Below, in pieces: positions 24,381 through 33,969 of a stretch of 64,000 bases of DNA. Under the pieces are notes generated by a model. The model did no database searches and was not told where the DNA came from. It saw only the letters and a program-made list of their open reading frames with translations. The stretch lies in contig JAEEJA010000059.1 of the NCBI GenBank assembly GCA_016281605.1, positions 1-64,000 on the forward strand, given 5' to 3'. Position 1 is the stretch's first letter. Each line of letters starts with the position of its first letter. The position numbers and the translations under genes were made by a program. This stretch comes from Lachnospiraceae bacterium. GTDB taxonomy: Bacteria > Bacillota > Clostridia > Lachnospirales > Lachnospiraceae.

Positions 24381-24516
24381 TAAAAAAGGAGCCTGTTAAG
24401 GCTCCTTTTTTTATGCGGAGGAGAGCTTGAACCCAGGTTCAAGGTCTCCTCGCAGCGAAGCTGCTTCGTCGGTCTGGTTCAAATCCGATTCACTCTATCT
24501 TCCGCATAAAAAGGAG
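24371..24516 (+). repeat. Direct repeat of the tRNA 3' end (possible attachment-site scar)
   Basis: ATCTTCCGCATAAAAAAGGAG at 24371-24391 recurs as ATCTTCCGCATAAAAAGGAG at 24497-24516. Between them are 105 bases, including AGCGAAGCTGCTTCG (hairpin) and GGTTCAAATCCGATT, which resembles a T arm. It is either a decayed second tRNA or an attL/attR-like scar left by an element that used the tRNA 3' end. Confidence 0.5.
24382..24412 (+). terminator. tRNA-Leu terminator
   Basis: AAAAAAGGAGCC pairs with GGCTCCTTTTTTT around TGTTAA, directly after the tRNA. Confidence 0.9.
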
Positions 24517-24540
24517 ATACGATTATATTTGGAGGTTTAT

Positions 24541-25002
24541 ATGGATAATTACATGCTTATTGTTATAATAGCCCTCCTCATTATCGGAATACTGCTTTTA
24601 TTTGTGAAGGTGGGGCAGTATAAAAGTCAAAGTAAAAAGGATCGTAAGAGATATACGGATTTCGTTGGAAAGGTTAATGAGGAGAAGGCTGTTAAGAAGG
24701 AGATTGCTACTCGCAGACGTATAACGCCTAAGATGAAGCAAAATATACTTGAAAGAGATGAGTATACCTGTCAGATATGCGGTATATCGCAAGGATTTAT
24801 GGACGATATGCTGCCTGGTCTTGGAGATTATCTTCTTTTGGAAATTGATCATATAGAGTCTGTGGCTAAGGGTGGTACAGGTAAGGATGAGGACAATCTG
24901 CAGGTATTATGCTGGAGGTGTAACAGAAAGAAGGGTGGTAATAAGACTAACGAAGAGGTGAAGGAAATCATAGATTATGGCATGGATTATTTTGAAATTT
25001 GA
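24541..25002 (+). CDS. Membrane-anchored HNH endonuclease
   Basis: A 153-residue protein: one N-terminal membrane helix (about 4-22), a basic linker and an HNH nuclease domain (about 62-140). The domain has CQIC near 78-81, EIDHI with the catalytic His, GGTGKDEDNLQVLC with the central Asn, and the second Cys pair CWRC. All HNH residues and the four zinc Cys are present. The ATG at 24541 follows GGAGG; the frame is open further upstream across the tRNA-3' duplication but without a ribosome site. A membrane anchor is uncommon for HNH proteins; a role in DNA uptake, phage defence or nucleic-acid degradation is possible but not shown. Confidence 0.8.
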   Translation: MDNYMLIVIIALLIIGILLLFVKVGQYKSQSKKDRKRYTDFVGKVNEEKAVKKEIATRRRITPKMKQNILERDEYTCQICGISQGFMDDMLPGLGDYLLLEIDHIESVAKGGTGKDEDNLQVLCWRCNRKKGGNKTNEEVKEIIDYGMDYFEI

Positions 25003-25045
25003 TTTATTGCTATAAACTATATATAGAAAAAGAATAAAGAAACAT

Positions 25046-25088
25046 AAAAAAGCCGTTAATCCTGTAAATCAGAAATGACGGCTTTTTT
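25046..25088. terminator. Bidirectional terminator between convergent genes
   Basis: AAAAAAGCCGT and ACGGCTTTTTT form an 11-bp stem with A and T runs on both sides, between the HNH gene and the minus-strand ABC operon. Confidence 0.85.
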
Positions 25089-25152
25089 GCTATTATAGTT
25101 TATCATATTGTATAGCTATATTTATAATATATGTTTCGCAATGCGTAAAAAA

Positions 25153-26520
25153 TCACTGCTTCTTAAAGGTCATATTTATAGCATCCAAAAGATTTAGTTT
25201 CTTGCCCTTGTAAAGTGCGAGAGTTTTATATATGCGACCACTTATAATTATAGTGGCTATAGTGCATGCTAAAAGAATAAGGATTGAGAGAATTGTTATC
25301 TTAACAGATACTGTACCTAAGCATACCCCTGCAGGCATTAGCATAGGTGATGTGATTGGGACGAGATTCATCCAGTCTGCAATTTTATCGCCCTTTAGTG
25401 CTCCACCAAACATAGCTATATAGAAGCCTATCAATAGAAGAACAGTGAATACGGATTGATTTCCGGCAACTTCCTCCTGGCTCGAAGAGATAGCACCGGC
25501 GATAGAGTGGAGAGAAGTAAAAAACATAATGCCCAGAAGTATTATAAACACACCTACGATTATTGAGAGCGGGGTGAATAGGTTAAGCTCTGAGAAGCTT
25601 TTCAAGAAGGTGACTACGAAGCTTTCTGTATTTGGGTATGCAGCGTCACATATCTTCAGTCCGACTACCACGCCAAGTATAGCGGATATTATCCATGATA
25701 CGAGCTGAAGAAGTCCTGCAGATATGATAGCAGCATATTTTCCGAGTATCATTGCTTCGGGCTTTAATGATATAAGCATGGTATCCATGAGCTTTGAAGA
25801 CTTCTCCATGGCAACGTTCTGAGCTACGCTTTGACCGTACATTAGTATTACAAAGTATAGTACCATGATTGTAAGAAACATAAATACAGCGTTAAAAATC
25901 GGAAGACTTTCTGCGTTATCTCTTTCTTTTTGGGTCTCTTTATCTTCAAATATGCTGACATCCTTATCATATCCTTTAGAATCATATACATCTGAATCTG
26001 TTATTAGACTTAATGCCTGAGCACTTTCTAAGCTTATGCCTGATGAAATCAAGGTGAATACATTGCCTGTTTCAGTGATAAAGTCATCAAAGTTTTCAGC
26101 ATCTTCTTCGGAAATTTTTGAAATAGTAGGAAGGATTATTTCTGATTTCATGCCTTCTTTATCTTTAGTGATTTCCAAGATAAAACTTTTTGTTTCATTT
26201 GCATCGGTTATAGTTTTGAGGGCATCTTCCTCACTTTTTGAGTTTATATATTGTATTTTTTCATACTTCTTAACACCGAGGGTATTTAATATATTATAAT
26301 CAGCGTCAGGAGCTTCTTTGTTTACAACATATATTTTATCGGCTTTACAGGATTTTAGCTCTTCATCATCGTCCTCGCTTGCAATACATGATATAACAGT
26401 AATTGCGATAGGAATTATAAAGAGTAAAATGCAAAGAGTAATTGTCAATGATTTATATCCTACGGTGGATATCTGATTTTTAAAAGTAAATTTAAAAACC
26501 TTATCAAAATTCTTAAACAT
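25153..26520 (-). CDS. ABC-2 type exporter permease, NatB-like (second)
   Basis: A 455-residue ABC-2 permease. It has one N-terminal helix (about 24-45), an extracytoplasmic domain of about 150 residues, then a block of five or six helices (from about 200) with AMEKSSKLMDTMLISLKPEAMILGKY, the cytoplasmic loop typical of NatB/YhaP-like permeases. The last helices run to about 435, followed by a short basic tail. It is the third gene of an operon with another permease and an ATPase, with 14 nt between it and the preceding gene. The heterodimer probably exports ions, peptides or a toxic compound; NatAB is an Na+ exporter, but sequence alone does not give the substrate. Confidence 0.85.
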   Translation of the reverse strand: MFKNFDKVFKFTFKNQISTVGYKSLTITLCILLFIIPIAITVISCIASEDDDEELKSCKADKIYVVNKEAPDADYNILNTLGVKKYEKIQYINSKSEEDALKTITDANETKSFILEITKDKEGMKSEIILPTISKISEEDAENFDDFITETGNVFTLISSGISLESAQALSLITDSDVYDSKGYDKDVSIFEDKETQKERDNAESLPIFNAVFMFLTIMVLYFVILMYGQSVAQNVAMEKSSKLMDTMLISLKPEAMILGKYAAIISAGLLQLVSWIISAILGVVVGLKICDAAYPNTESFVVTFLKSFSELNLFTPLSIIVGVFIILLGIMFFTSLHSIAGAISSSQEEVAGNQSVFTVLLLIGFYIAMFGGALKGDKIADWMNLVPITSPMLMPAGVCLGTVSVKITILSILILLACTIATIIISGRIYKTLALYKGKKLNLLDAINMTFKKQ

Positions 26521-26534
26521 TTTTTTCCTCCGTT

Positions 26535-27896
26535 TTACTTGTTTTTAAGTGCTTTTACTATTTCGTTAAGTGAAACTTTATCTATATTTTTCAGTAAAAA
26601 TGTTTTATATGTTTTTGCACACACTCTTATGAGAAGTGCTATAGCAGTAAACTGAATTGCAAAGCTTATAAGTAATTCCCAAAGTTCTATTTTTTTGCAT
26701 AAGTACATAGTAGGTGCAAGGAAGCAGGATAATGGCGGAACAAGTGCACCTACATGGGTGAGTGAAACAGAATCTGAATTGCTTAAGTAAAATGATGCAA
26801 AGTAACCTATCATAACTACTATCATTACGTAGCCAAGTGCTGTCTGAGTATCTTCTGTCTTAGAGCACATACTTCCCAGGACACCGCAAATCATAGCGAA
26901 GAAAATGTATGCCAACAAAAGAGAAGTAATTAGTATTACGACTCCGATAAAACCTTCTTCGGTAAATATTTTAAAATCCAAACCGACTCCGTTGTAGTTA
27001 TCCATGTTCAGATTTAAAACTTCTTTCATGAATAAAACTGTTAATTTGGAAACTAATAAGCCACAACCAAGTATCATACCTACATAACAAAGCATGGCAA
27101 GTATCTTACCCATGACAAGCGCCATAGGACGTACGCTTACCAGCAAGCTTTCAACGAGCTTTGACTGCTTTTCTTCTGTAAGACTAGATATGATATAAGA
27201 GCAGGACATGATTGAAACAAAGAATATAACCATTATATATCCGTTTGTTCCGGTCGATGTTTCTTTTTCTGTTTTTCCGGTCTTATTTCTACTGTTGTAA
27301 GATGTTTCGGTTATTACTCCGTTTTTATCGATGCCTTTTTGTATGAGCTTCAAATCATCCTCGGAAATTCCGGCCTGCTTAAGCCGTGTGTTTTCAAATT
27401 CAGACGTAAGAGATGAAGTCAGATTATCCATATCAGATGGCTTGATATCTGATTCTTTACCTATAATTCCCTTTAGTGTGAAGCCTTTTTCACTTTTTTC
27501 TATGCTTACGATACAGGAGTTTTTATCAAGTGAATCAATAGATGATTTTAAGTCAGAAGACTTGATATCTACTACCTCCGGGGCACCCTTTTCTTTGTCA
27601 AAGGAGCCTTTTAGAATAGTTGCATCAACATCTTCCTTATCGTATTTTACATCTGTATCATTTGAAATATATATTTTTTCAATATTAGAGTCTGTTATAT
27701 CCAACTTGTCAGCAACTAAAGATTCTCCTTGTTCTGTCGAAAAGTAATTTATCGGTCCCATAGCTGCCATAATCAGTACAAATAAAACAAATGAAAATAC
27801 ATAGCCCTTGTTTTTAAAGGTTTGTTTTAGCGTGAAGGAAAAAACACTTTTTAATCCTTTTAGGCTGTAAATGTTTTCTCTTTGATTATTGTTCAT
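26535..27896 (-). CDS. ABC-2 type exporter permease, NatB-like (first)
   Basis: A 453-residue partner of the next permease with the same plan: helix at about 28-50, an extracytoplasmic domain of about 170 residues, then a multi-helix block starting GYIMVIFFVSIMSCSYIISSL with EEKQSKLVESLLVSVRPMALVMGK in the conserved loop. The start is probably the ATG at 27896 (AGGTGA upstream); a GTG at 27908 in the same frame is possible. Either way the gene overlaps the end of the ATPase gene, which shows tight translational coupling. The two permeases are distant paralogues and likely form a heterodimer. Confidence 0.85.
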   Translation of the reverse strand: MNNNQRENIYSLKGLKSVFSFTLKQTFKNKGYVFSFVLFVLIMAAMGPINYFSTEQGESLVADKLDITDSNIEKIYISNDTDVKYDKEDVDATILKGSFDKEKGAPEVVDIKSSDLKSSIDSLDKNSCIVSIEKSEKGFTLKGIIGKESDIKPSDMDNLTSSLTSEFENTRLKQAGISEDDLKLIQKGIDKNGVITETSYNSRNKTGKTEKETSTGTNGYIMVIFFVSIMSCSYIISSLTEEKQSKLVESLLVSVRPMALVMGKILAMLCYVGMILGCGLLVSKLTVLFMKEVLNLNMDNYNGVGLDFKIFTEEGFIGVVILITSLLLAYIFFAMICGVLGSMCSKTEDTQTALGYVMIVVMIGYFASFYLSNSDSVSLTHVGALVPPLSCFLAPTMYLCKKIELWELLISFAIQFTAIALLIRVCAKTYKTFLLKNIDKVSLNEIVKALKNK

Positions 27897-28869
27897 GAAC
27901 TTCTTCACCTACTTCCCTTACAAAGATTTCATGTAGTGAGAGCTCGCTCAGATCAAATTTTACGATATTTATATTAGCGTTAATCAAGTTTGCAAGAAGC
28001 TTATTTGCCTGTTCGTCTCCTGTTACTCTGAGGCTGTACTCGTATTCCTTTTCTGAGAGAATCTCTATACCAAGCTCTTCAATATACTTTGATACATCCT
28101 GCTCCACCTTGAGTATGAGATTTATGCGGCCGTATGACTTTTTAATGTCATTTAAGTTACCTGTAACAACGGCTTTAGAGTGATTCAGTATGGTTATATC
28201 GGTACAGAATTCTTCAACCACGCTCATCTGATGGCTGGACATGATTATATACTTGCCGGCATCGATCTGTTCGCGAACAACTTCCTTAAGTATATCGGTG
28301 TTTACAGGGTCAAGACCGGAAAATGGTTCGTCGAGCACAAGTAAATCCGGATCGGATATCATGGCTATCAGAAATTGAATCTTTTGCTGATTACCCTTTG
28401 AAAGCTGCTCAGGGTTGAAAGGTTTTTTCTTTTTAGATAATTTTTTCTTTTTTATATCAGCATTACCCTCTGAATCTGATGCAGAAACTCTGTCCGGGAA
28501 GATATACTCTTCGACCTTTAATCTTTCTACCCAGTACTCTATACGTTCATTAACCGTCTTGGTATCGATGCCTCTTAAGTTGCCAAAGTATCTTATCTGA
28601 GAGAGGAGAGAATACTTTGGGTATAAGCCTCTTTCTTCAGCTAGATAGCCAATATTACAGGTGTCGAAGTTTAATGGAGCTCCATTCCATAAAGCTTCTC
28701 CGCCGTCCTTTTCAAGCATACCGAGTATCATTCTTATGGAAGTGGTCTTCCCGGCACCGTTTGTGCCCAAAAGAGCGTATACACCGGGCTTTTCCATGGA
28801 GAAACTGATGTTATCAACGACTGTTTTGTCTCCATATTTTTTTGTTAAATTATTAACTGTAAGTGACAT
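27886..28869 (-). CDS. ABC transporter ATP-binding protein, NatA-like
   Basis: A 327-residue ATPase energising the two downstream permeases. Walker A GTNGAGKT lies at 35-42, signature LSKGNQQ at 156-162 and Walker B LLVLDEP at 176-182, with the D loop SGLDP and the switch His in SSHQM. A C-terminal domain of about 100 residues follows, as in NatA. Unusual is a Lys-rich insertion just before the signature (about 131-151, including KKKKLSKKKKP), absent from typical NatA proteins as I know them. GGAGG lies 8 nt before the ATG. It is the first gene of the operon and has a promoter at 28971-28943. Confidence 0.9.
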   Translation of the reverse strand: MSLTVNNLTKKYGDKTVVDNISFSMEKPGVYALLGTNGAGKTTSIRMILGMLEKDGGEALWNGAPLNFDTCNIGYLAEERGLYPKYSLLSQIRYFGNLRGIDTKTVNERIEYWVERLKVEEYIFPDRVSASDSEGNADIKKKKLSKKKKPFNPEQLSKGNQQKIQFLIAMISDPDLLVLDEPFSGLDPVNTDILKEVVREQIDAGKYIIMSSHQMSVVEEFCTDITILNHSKAVVTGNLNDIKKSYGRINLILKVEQDVSKYIEELGIEILSEKEYEYSLRVTGDEQANKLLANLINANINIVKFDLSELSLHEIFVREVGEEVHEQ

Positions 28870-28942
28870 AATAACCTCCGTATTTTAAAATGTCGTGTGT
28901 TTGTTTGTCTTTTGTGTTATGAAAAGACATATTTGGTAAAGC

Positions 28943-28971
28943 ATTATAGTTTATTATAATTCTAAAATCAA
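28943..28971 (-). promoter_or_regulatory. Promoter of the ABC exporter operon
   Basis: On the minus strand TTGATT (28971-28966), a 17-nt spacer and a consensus TATAAT (28948-28943). It is divergent from the eno promoter. Confidence 0.6.
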
Positions 28972-29005
28972 CCATAAAAGAATCTACAAAGAAGGTAAAA
29001 GATTA

Positions 29006-29034
29006 TTGACAGTATTTAAAAGTTAGAATATACT
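29006..29034 (+). promoter_or_regulatory. eno promoter
   Basis: Consensus TTGACA at 29006-29011, a 17-nt spacer and TATACT at 29029-29034. The leader is about 75 nt and contains TGATGCAG/TTGCATC, a possible small hairpin. Confidence 0.8.
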
Positions 29035-29098
29035 AGCCTATAGGTGTTATCTGATGCAGATTTATTGCATCGGTTATATAATAAAACATTCTTTATAA

Positions 29099-30415
<1,317 letters not shown>

Positions 30416-30454
30416 TTTCTTTTGATTGATGTTAACGATATTTGCAAATTATAA

Positions 30455-30500
30455 GGGTGCTGAGACTGTTATTATTAACAGTTCTTGGCACCCTTCTTTT
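30455..30500 (+). terminator. eno terminator
   Basis: GGGTGCTGAGACTGTT pairs with AACAGTTCTTGGCACCC with a small internal mismatch, followed by TTCTTTT. Confidence 0.85.
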
Positions 30501-30723
30501 AAGTAAATATATACATTGCTTATAAGGATGATTATCTTGATTTTTTTCTCGATTTATTATACAATAACTCTGACTGCTTTTATTACCGTATTGTTAATCG
30601 TAAGAAGCTGTGAGCTTACTGATCATTATTGATATTTGTATGTTTTATCGCATTTTCCACATATATTTTCAAGGTAATAAAAGATTAATTCAGTCTTAAT
30701 AATATACATTAATGGAGGTTAAA
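30501..30723. other. Leader region upstream of the GH26-like gene
   Basis: With the terminator, the gap between genes is 308 bp. No clear promoter stands out; TTGTAT near 30634 is a weak -35 candidate. A 34-codon hydrophobic frame starting near 30528 lacks a spaced ribosome site. Confidence 0.35.
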
Positions 30724-32190
30724 ATGGCAGATAACAAGTTATTTAATATTCACATGGGACCTGCACAGTGTGCACTTGATATCGGAGACGGAAGCGAAAG
30801 AGGAGAGTATGTAAATCAGGATTATATCCTTCAGACACTCGGACGTCCTCACAGAGCTGTAAGTCTTATGTATTGCTATTATCCTAACGATGAGGGATGG
30901 CCCGGAAGAGCAAGTGTAGTTCATGCAAGTGACGATGTGAGTTTTCAGTGGGATTACCCATATGATGATTATTTCACATATAAGGGCGGATTGAATGGAA
31001 ATCTTCAGGATGAACCATTTACTTATATGAGAGATGTAAGGCGTCATGGACAGGATGTTTTACTTACTCTTACTATTGATCCTACACTTAGTGATGATCA
31101 TATTATTGCTATTGCAAAGGATTTGAGCACTTTTGGTCGTGTTATGCTTCGTATTAACCATGAAGCTACAGGTGATTGGTTCTCATTTACCAAGAGAACT
31201 GATTATGACGGAGTGGCTGCATTTTTCAAGCATTGCTGTGATATTATCCATGAGCATGCTAAGAATGTAAAGACTATCATTTGTCTTGATGGCTGCACAA
31301 GCTTGGATGCAGAGAAGATGGAGATGGAGGATACATTTGCAGAGGCATCTCGTGCTGCTGATATCGTATCTGTAGACAGATATCTTACTCTTCACTGGGG
31401 ATGGCCATATGATGTTTGTGATACTGAAGAGACAGGAGAACCTTTTAAGAATGATACATATTTCTCAAAGGATGTAAAGGAAGTTTACGAGCTTTGTCGC
31501 AAGAGCTATGAGAGATTTACTGCTATTAACGGTGGTGTGGAGAGACCTATGGTTCTTTCTGAGATGAATGCAGATGGTGACGTTACAGGTGCTTATAAGC
31601 AGGCAGACATGGTTAAGCAGTTCTGCGATCTTTTAAAGAAAGAGAAGAAAAAGTGGCTTTCAGGTTTTACCATGTATCAGTTCCGTGACAGAGGAAGACT
31701 TGGTCTTGAGATAGAAGATCCTAACAATAAGGACGTTGGTATTCGCCAGCCTGTTTTTGATACATATAAAAAGATTTTACATGATGATTTCTTTGAACCA
31801 CAGATGACATTGGGTGAGAAAGCTTCCCTTCCTGTAACACTTCGTTGGGGTGGCTCTGAGGATGCTGATGGTGTAGCTATACCTCTGCACTTTGAGAAGA
31901 ATCCTGTATTCTGCGAGGCTTACTTTGATGATGATCTTGTGGATGAGAATCTTATGCTTCAGCTTAATGATTACTGGTTCTACAAGGCTCCGGGTGTTAA
32001 GTGCATAGACTTTATGAGCGCATTTTTCCAGAATCCTATAACCGGTGAGGAAGACCATACTCTTAAGATATTTGCACCTCCGGCATCAGGTGAAAATGAT
32101 CCTTCACAGGGAGATGATTGGCAGTTAAACTACTATCGCGAGCTCAAATCTTTACCGAAGATCAGAATCAGATATTCACCTGTAGGCTGA
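30724..32190 (+). CDS. GH26-like (clan GH-A type) protein, cytoplasmic
   Basis: A 488-residue protein that looks like a TIM-barrel glycoside hydrolase followed by a beta-rich C-terminal region (about 370-488). RINHEATGDWFSF (Glu147) resembles the acid/base segment of GH26 mannanases, 'R..HE.NGDWFWW'. VLSEMNADG (Glu280) fits the nucleophile strand. The first 20 residues hold no signal peptide, so it should act inside the cell or be released by lysis. Start: ATG at 30724 after GGAGG; the ATG at 30712 contains that site. It stands alone between the eno terminator and the rny promoter. The enzyme activity and substrate are inferred from two short motifs, so assignment beyond the fold is uncertain. 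Confidence 0.55.
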   Translation: MADNKLFNIHMGPAQCALDIGDGSERGEYVNQDYILQTLGRPHRAVSLMYCYYPNDEGWPGRASVVHASDDVSFQWDYPYDDYFTYKGGLNGNLQDEPFTYMRDVRRHGQDVLLTLTIDPTLSDDHIIAIAKDLSTFGRVMLRINHEATGDWFSFTKRTDYDGVAAFFKHCCDIIHEHAKNVKTIICLDGCTSLDAEKMEMEDTFAEASRAADIVSVDRYLTLHWGWPYDVCDTEETGEPFKNDTYFSKDVKEVYELCRKSYERFTAINGGVERPMVLSEMNADGDVTGAYKQADMVKQFCDLLKKEKKKWLSGFTMYQFRDRGRLGLEIEDPNNKDVGIRQPVFDTYKKILHDDFFEPQMTLGEKASLPVTLRWGGSEDADGVAIPLHFEKNPVFCEAYFDDDLVDENLMLQLNDYWFYKAPGVKCIDFMSAFFQNPITGEEDHTLKIFAPPASGENDPSQGDDWQLNYYRELKSLPKIRIRYSPVG

Positions 32191-32219
32191 TAAAAAGGTT
32201 AATGAAATCTTAATTTTTC

Positions 32220-32248
32220 TTGACACAAAGGAGCATTAAGAGTACAAT
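32220..32248 (+). promoter_or_regulatory. rny promoter
   Basis: TTGACA at 32220-32225, a 17-nt spacer and TACAAT at 32243-32248, which overlaps a second TATAAT. The leader is about 50 nt with a GGAGG site. Confidence 0.75.
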
Positions 32249-32301
32249 ATAATAGTTGTTTTGGCGAAAGTCAAATAAAAAAATTCAGGAGGTTCACTTC
32301 G

Positions 32302-33870
32302 ATGATCGATCCAGTTATAATTATAATTATAGCTGCTGTCGTGGTTGTGATCGCTTGTATAGTTACAGCTGTCATTGTTTCTAAGGTGGCTGTAAAGCGT
32401 TATGTTGAATCTGAAAATAAAAAGATCGGCGATGCTGAATCAAGATCCAGAAAGATTATTGATGAAGCCATTAAAACTGCCGAAAACAAGAAACGTGAGG
32501 CACTGCTTGAAGCAAAGGAGGAAGCTCTTAAGAATAAAAACGAGATAGAGCGTGAATCCAAGGAAAGACGTGCTGAGATACAGCGATACGAAAAGCGTGT
32601 ATTATCGAAAGAAGAAGCTCTGGATAAGAAGGTTGAGGCTGTAGAAAAGAAGGAAGCCAGATTAAGTCAGAAAGAGGCTGATTATGACAAGAAACTCAAG
32701 GAGCTTGAGGTACTTAAAAACAGTCACTTGAAGGAACTGGAGAAAATTTCACAGCTTACCCGTGAACAGGCTAGGGAATTCTTATTAAAATCTGTTGAAG
32801 ACGACATTAAGCATGATGCTGCGGTCATGATTAAGGAAGAAGAACGCAGAGCTAAGGAAGAAGCTGACAAGAGAGCCAGAGGATATGTTGTAGATGCCAT
32901 ACAGCGCTGTGCTGCTGATCATTTTGCTGAGTCAACCATATCTGTTGTACAGCTTCCAAACGATGATATGAAGGGTAGGATTATAGGTCGTGAAGGTCGC
33001 AATATCCGTGCTCTTGAGACACTTACAGGTGTCAGCCTCATAGTGGATGATACTCCTGAGGCTGTAGTATTATCGTCATTTGATGGTGTCAGACGCGAGA
33101 TTGCCCGTCTGGCTATAGAGAAGTTGATTGTAGATGGACGTATACATCCTGCAAGAATCGAGGAAACCGTTGAGAAGGCTAAGGTCGAGGTTGAGTCGAT
33201 GATTCGCGAAGAGGGTGAAGCGGCTTGTCTCGAGGTTGGAGTACAGGGCTTACATCCTGAGCTTATCAGATTGCTTGGTAGGATGAAATTCAGAACAAGT
33301 TATGGCCAGAACGGCCTTAAGCACTCTGTAGAGGTTGCTTATCTTGCAGGTCTTCTTGCAAGTGAAGTAGGGGTTGATGTTCGTACTGCCAAGAGAGCAG
33401 GATTGCTTCATGACATCGGTAAGTCCGTTGATCATGAGATGGAAGGTACCCATGTTCAGATAGGTACCGAGCTTTGTAGAAAGTATAAGGAAAATGACAT
33501 CATAATTAATGCTGTGGAGGCTCACCACGGCGATGTTGAACCTAAGTCGCTCATAGCGGTTATTGTTCAGGCTGCTGATACTATATCTGCTGCCAGACCG
33601 GGAGCGAGAAGGGAAACACTTGAAACATATACAAACAGATTAAAACAATTAGAAGATATTTCCAACAGCTTTAAAGGCGTTGATAAATCATTTGCCATAC
33701 AGGCAGGACGCGAGTTAAGAGTTATGGTCGTGCCGGAGAAGGTTTCAGATGATGATATGGTATTGATGGCCAGGGATATTTCAAAGAGAATAGAAGAAGA
33801 ACTTAAATATCCGGGACAGATAAAGGTTAATGTCATAAGAGAATCCAGAGTTACTGATTACGCTAAGTGA
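32302..33870 (+). CDS. rny: Ribonuclease Y
   Basis: A membrane-anchored endoribonuclease that starts mRNA decay in Firmicutes. The 522 residues show the full plan: N-terminal helix (about 4-27), a long charged coiled coil (about 32-185, rich in Glu/Lys/Ala), a KH RNA-binding domain with [15 protein letters not shown] near 230-245, and an HD domain with [12 protein letters not shown] near 370-382 and the metal ligands AHHGDVEP. The final [12 protein letters not shown] is conserved in the family. AGGAGG precedes the ATG. It has its own promoter and terminator. Confidence 0.97.
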   Translation: MIDPVIIIIIAAVVVVIACIVTAVIVSKVAVKRYVESENKKIGDAESRSRKIIDEAIKTAENKKREALLEAKEEALKNKNEIERESKERRAEIQRYEKRVLSKEEALDKKVEAVEKKEARLSQKEADYDKKLKELEVLKNSHLKELEKISQLTREQAREFLLKSVEDDIKHDAAVMIKEEERRAKEEADKRARGYVVDAIQRCAADHFAESTISVVQLPNDDMKGRIIGREGRNIRALETLTGVSLIVDDTPEAVVLSSFDGVRREIARLAIEKLIVDGRIHPARIEETVEKAKVEVESMIREEGEAACLEVGVQGLHPELIRLLGRMKFRTSYGQNGLKHSVEVAYLAGLLASEVGVDVRTAKRAGLLHDIGKSVDHEMEGTHVQIGTELCRKYKENDIIINAVEAHHGDVEPKSLIAVIVQAADTISAARPGARRETLETYTNRLKQLEDISNSFKGVDKSFAIQAGRELRVMVVPEKVSDDDMVLMARDISKRIEEELKYPGQIKVNVIRESRVTDYAK

Positions 33871-33904
33871 TCACGAAAGCATTATATCTTTAAGGAATCA
33901 ATGG

Positions 33905-33933
33905 GGACCGTAGTTGTTACGGTCCTCTTTTTT
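33905..33933 (+). terminator. rny terminator
   Basis: GGACCGTA/TACGGTCC 8-bp perfect stem, loop GTTGT, then TCTTTTTT. Confidence 0.9.
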
Positions 33934-33969
33934 CAACTATAAGAGCAAGGTTTGTGATAAGAGTGTATT

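Noticed and set aside
24413..24496. A second tRNA gene after tRNA-Leu
   Set aside because: Only a T-arm-like stretch and the 3' end are recognisable; there is no acceptor 5' half or anticodon arm.
30528..30632. A 34-codon hydrophobic frame between eno and the next gene
   Set aside because: The purine-rich stretch abuts the ATG without spacing, and the sequence is AT-rich enough to give such a frame by chance.
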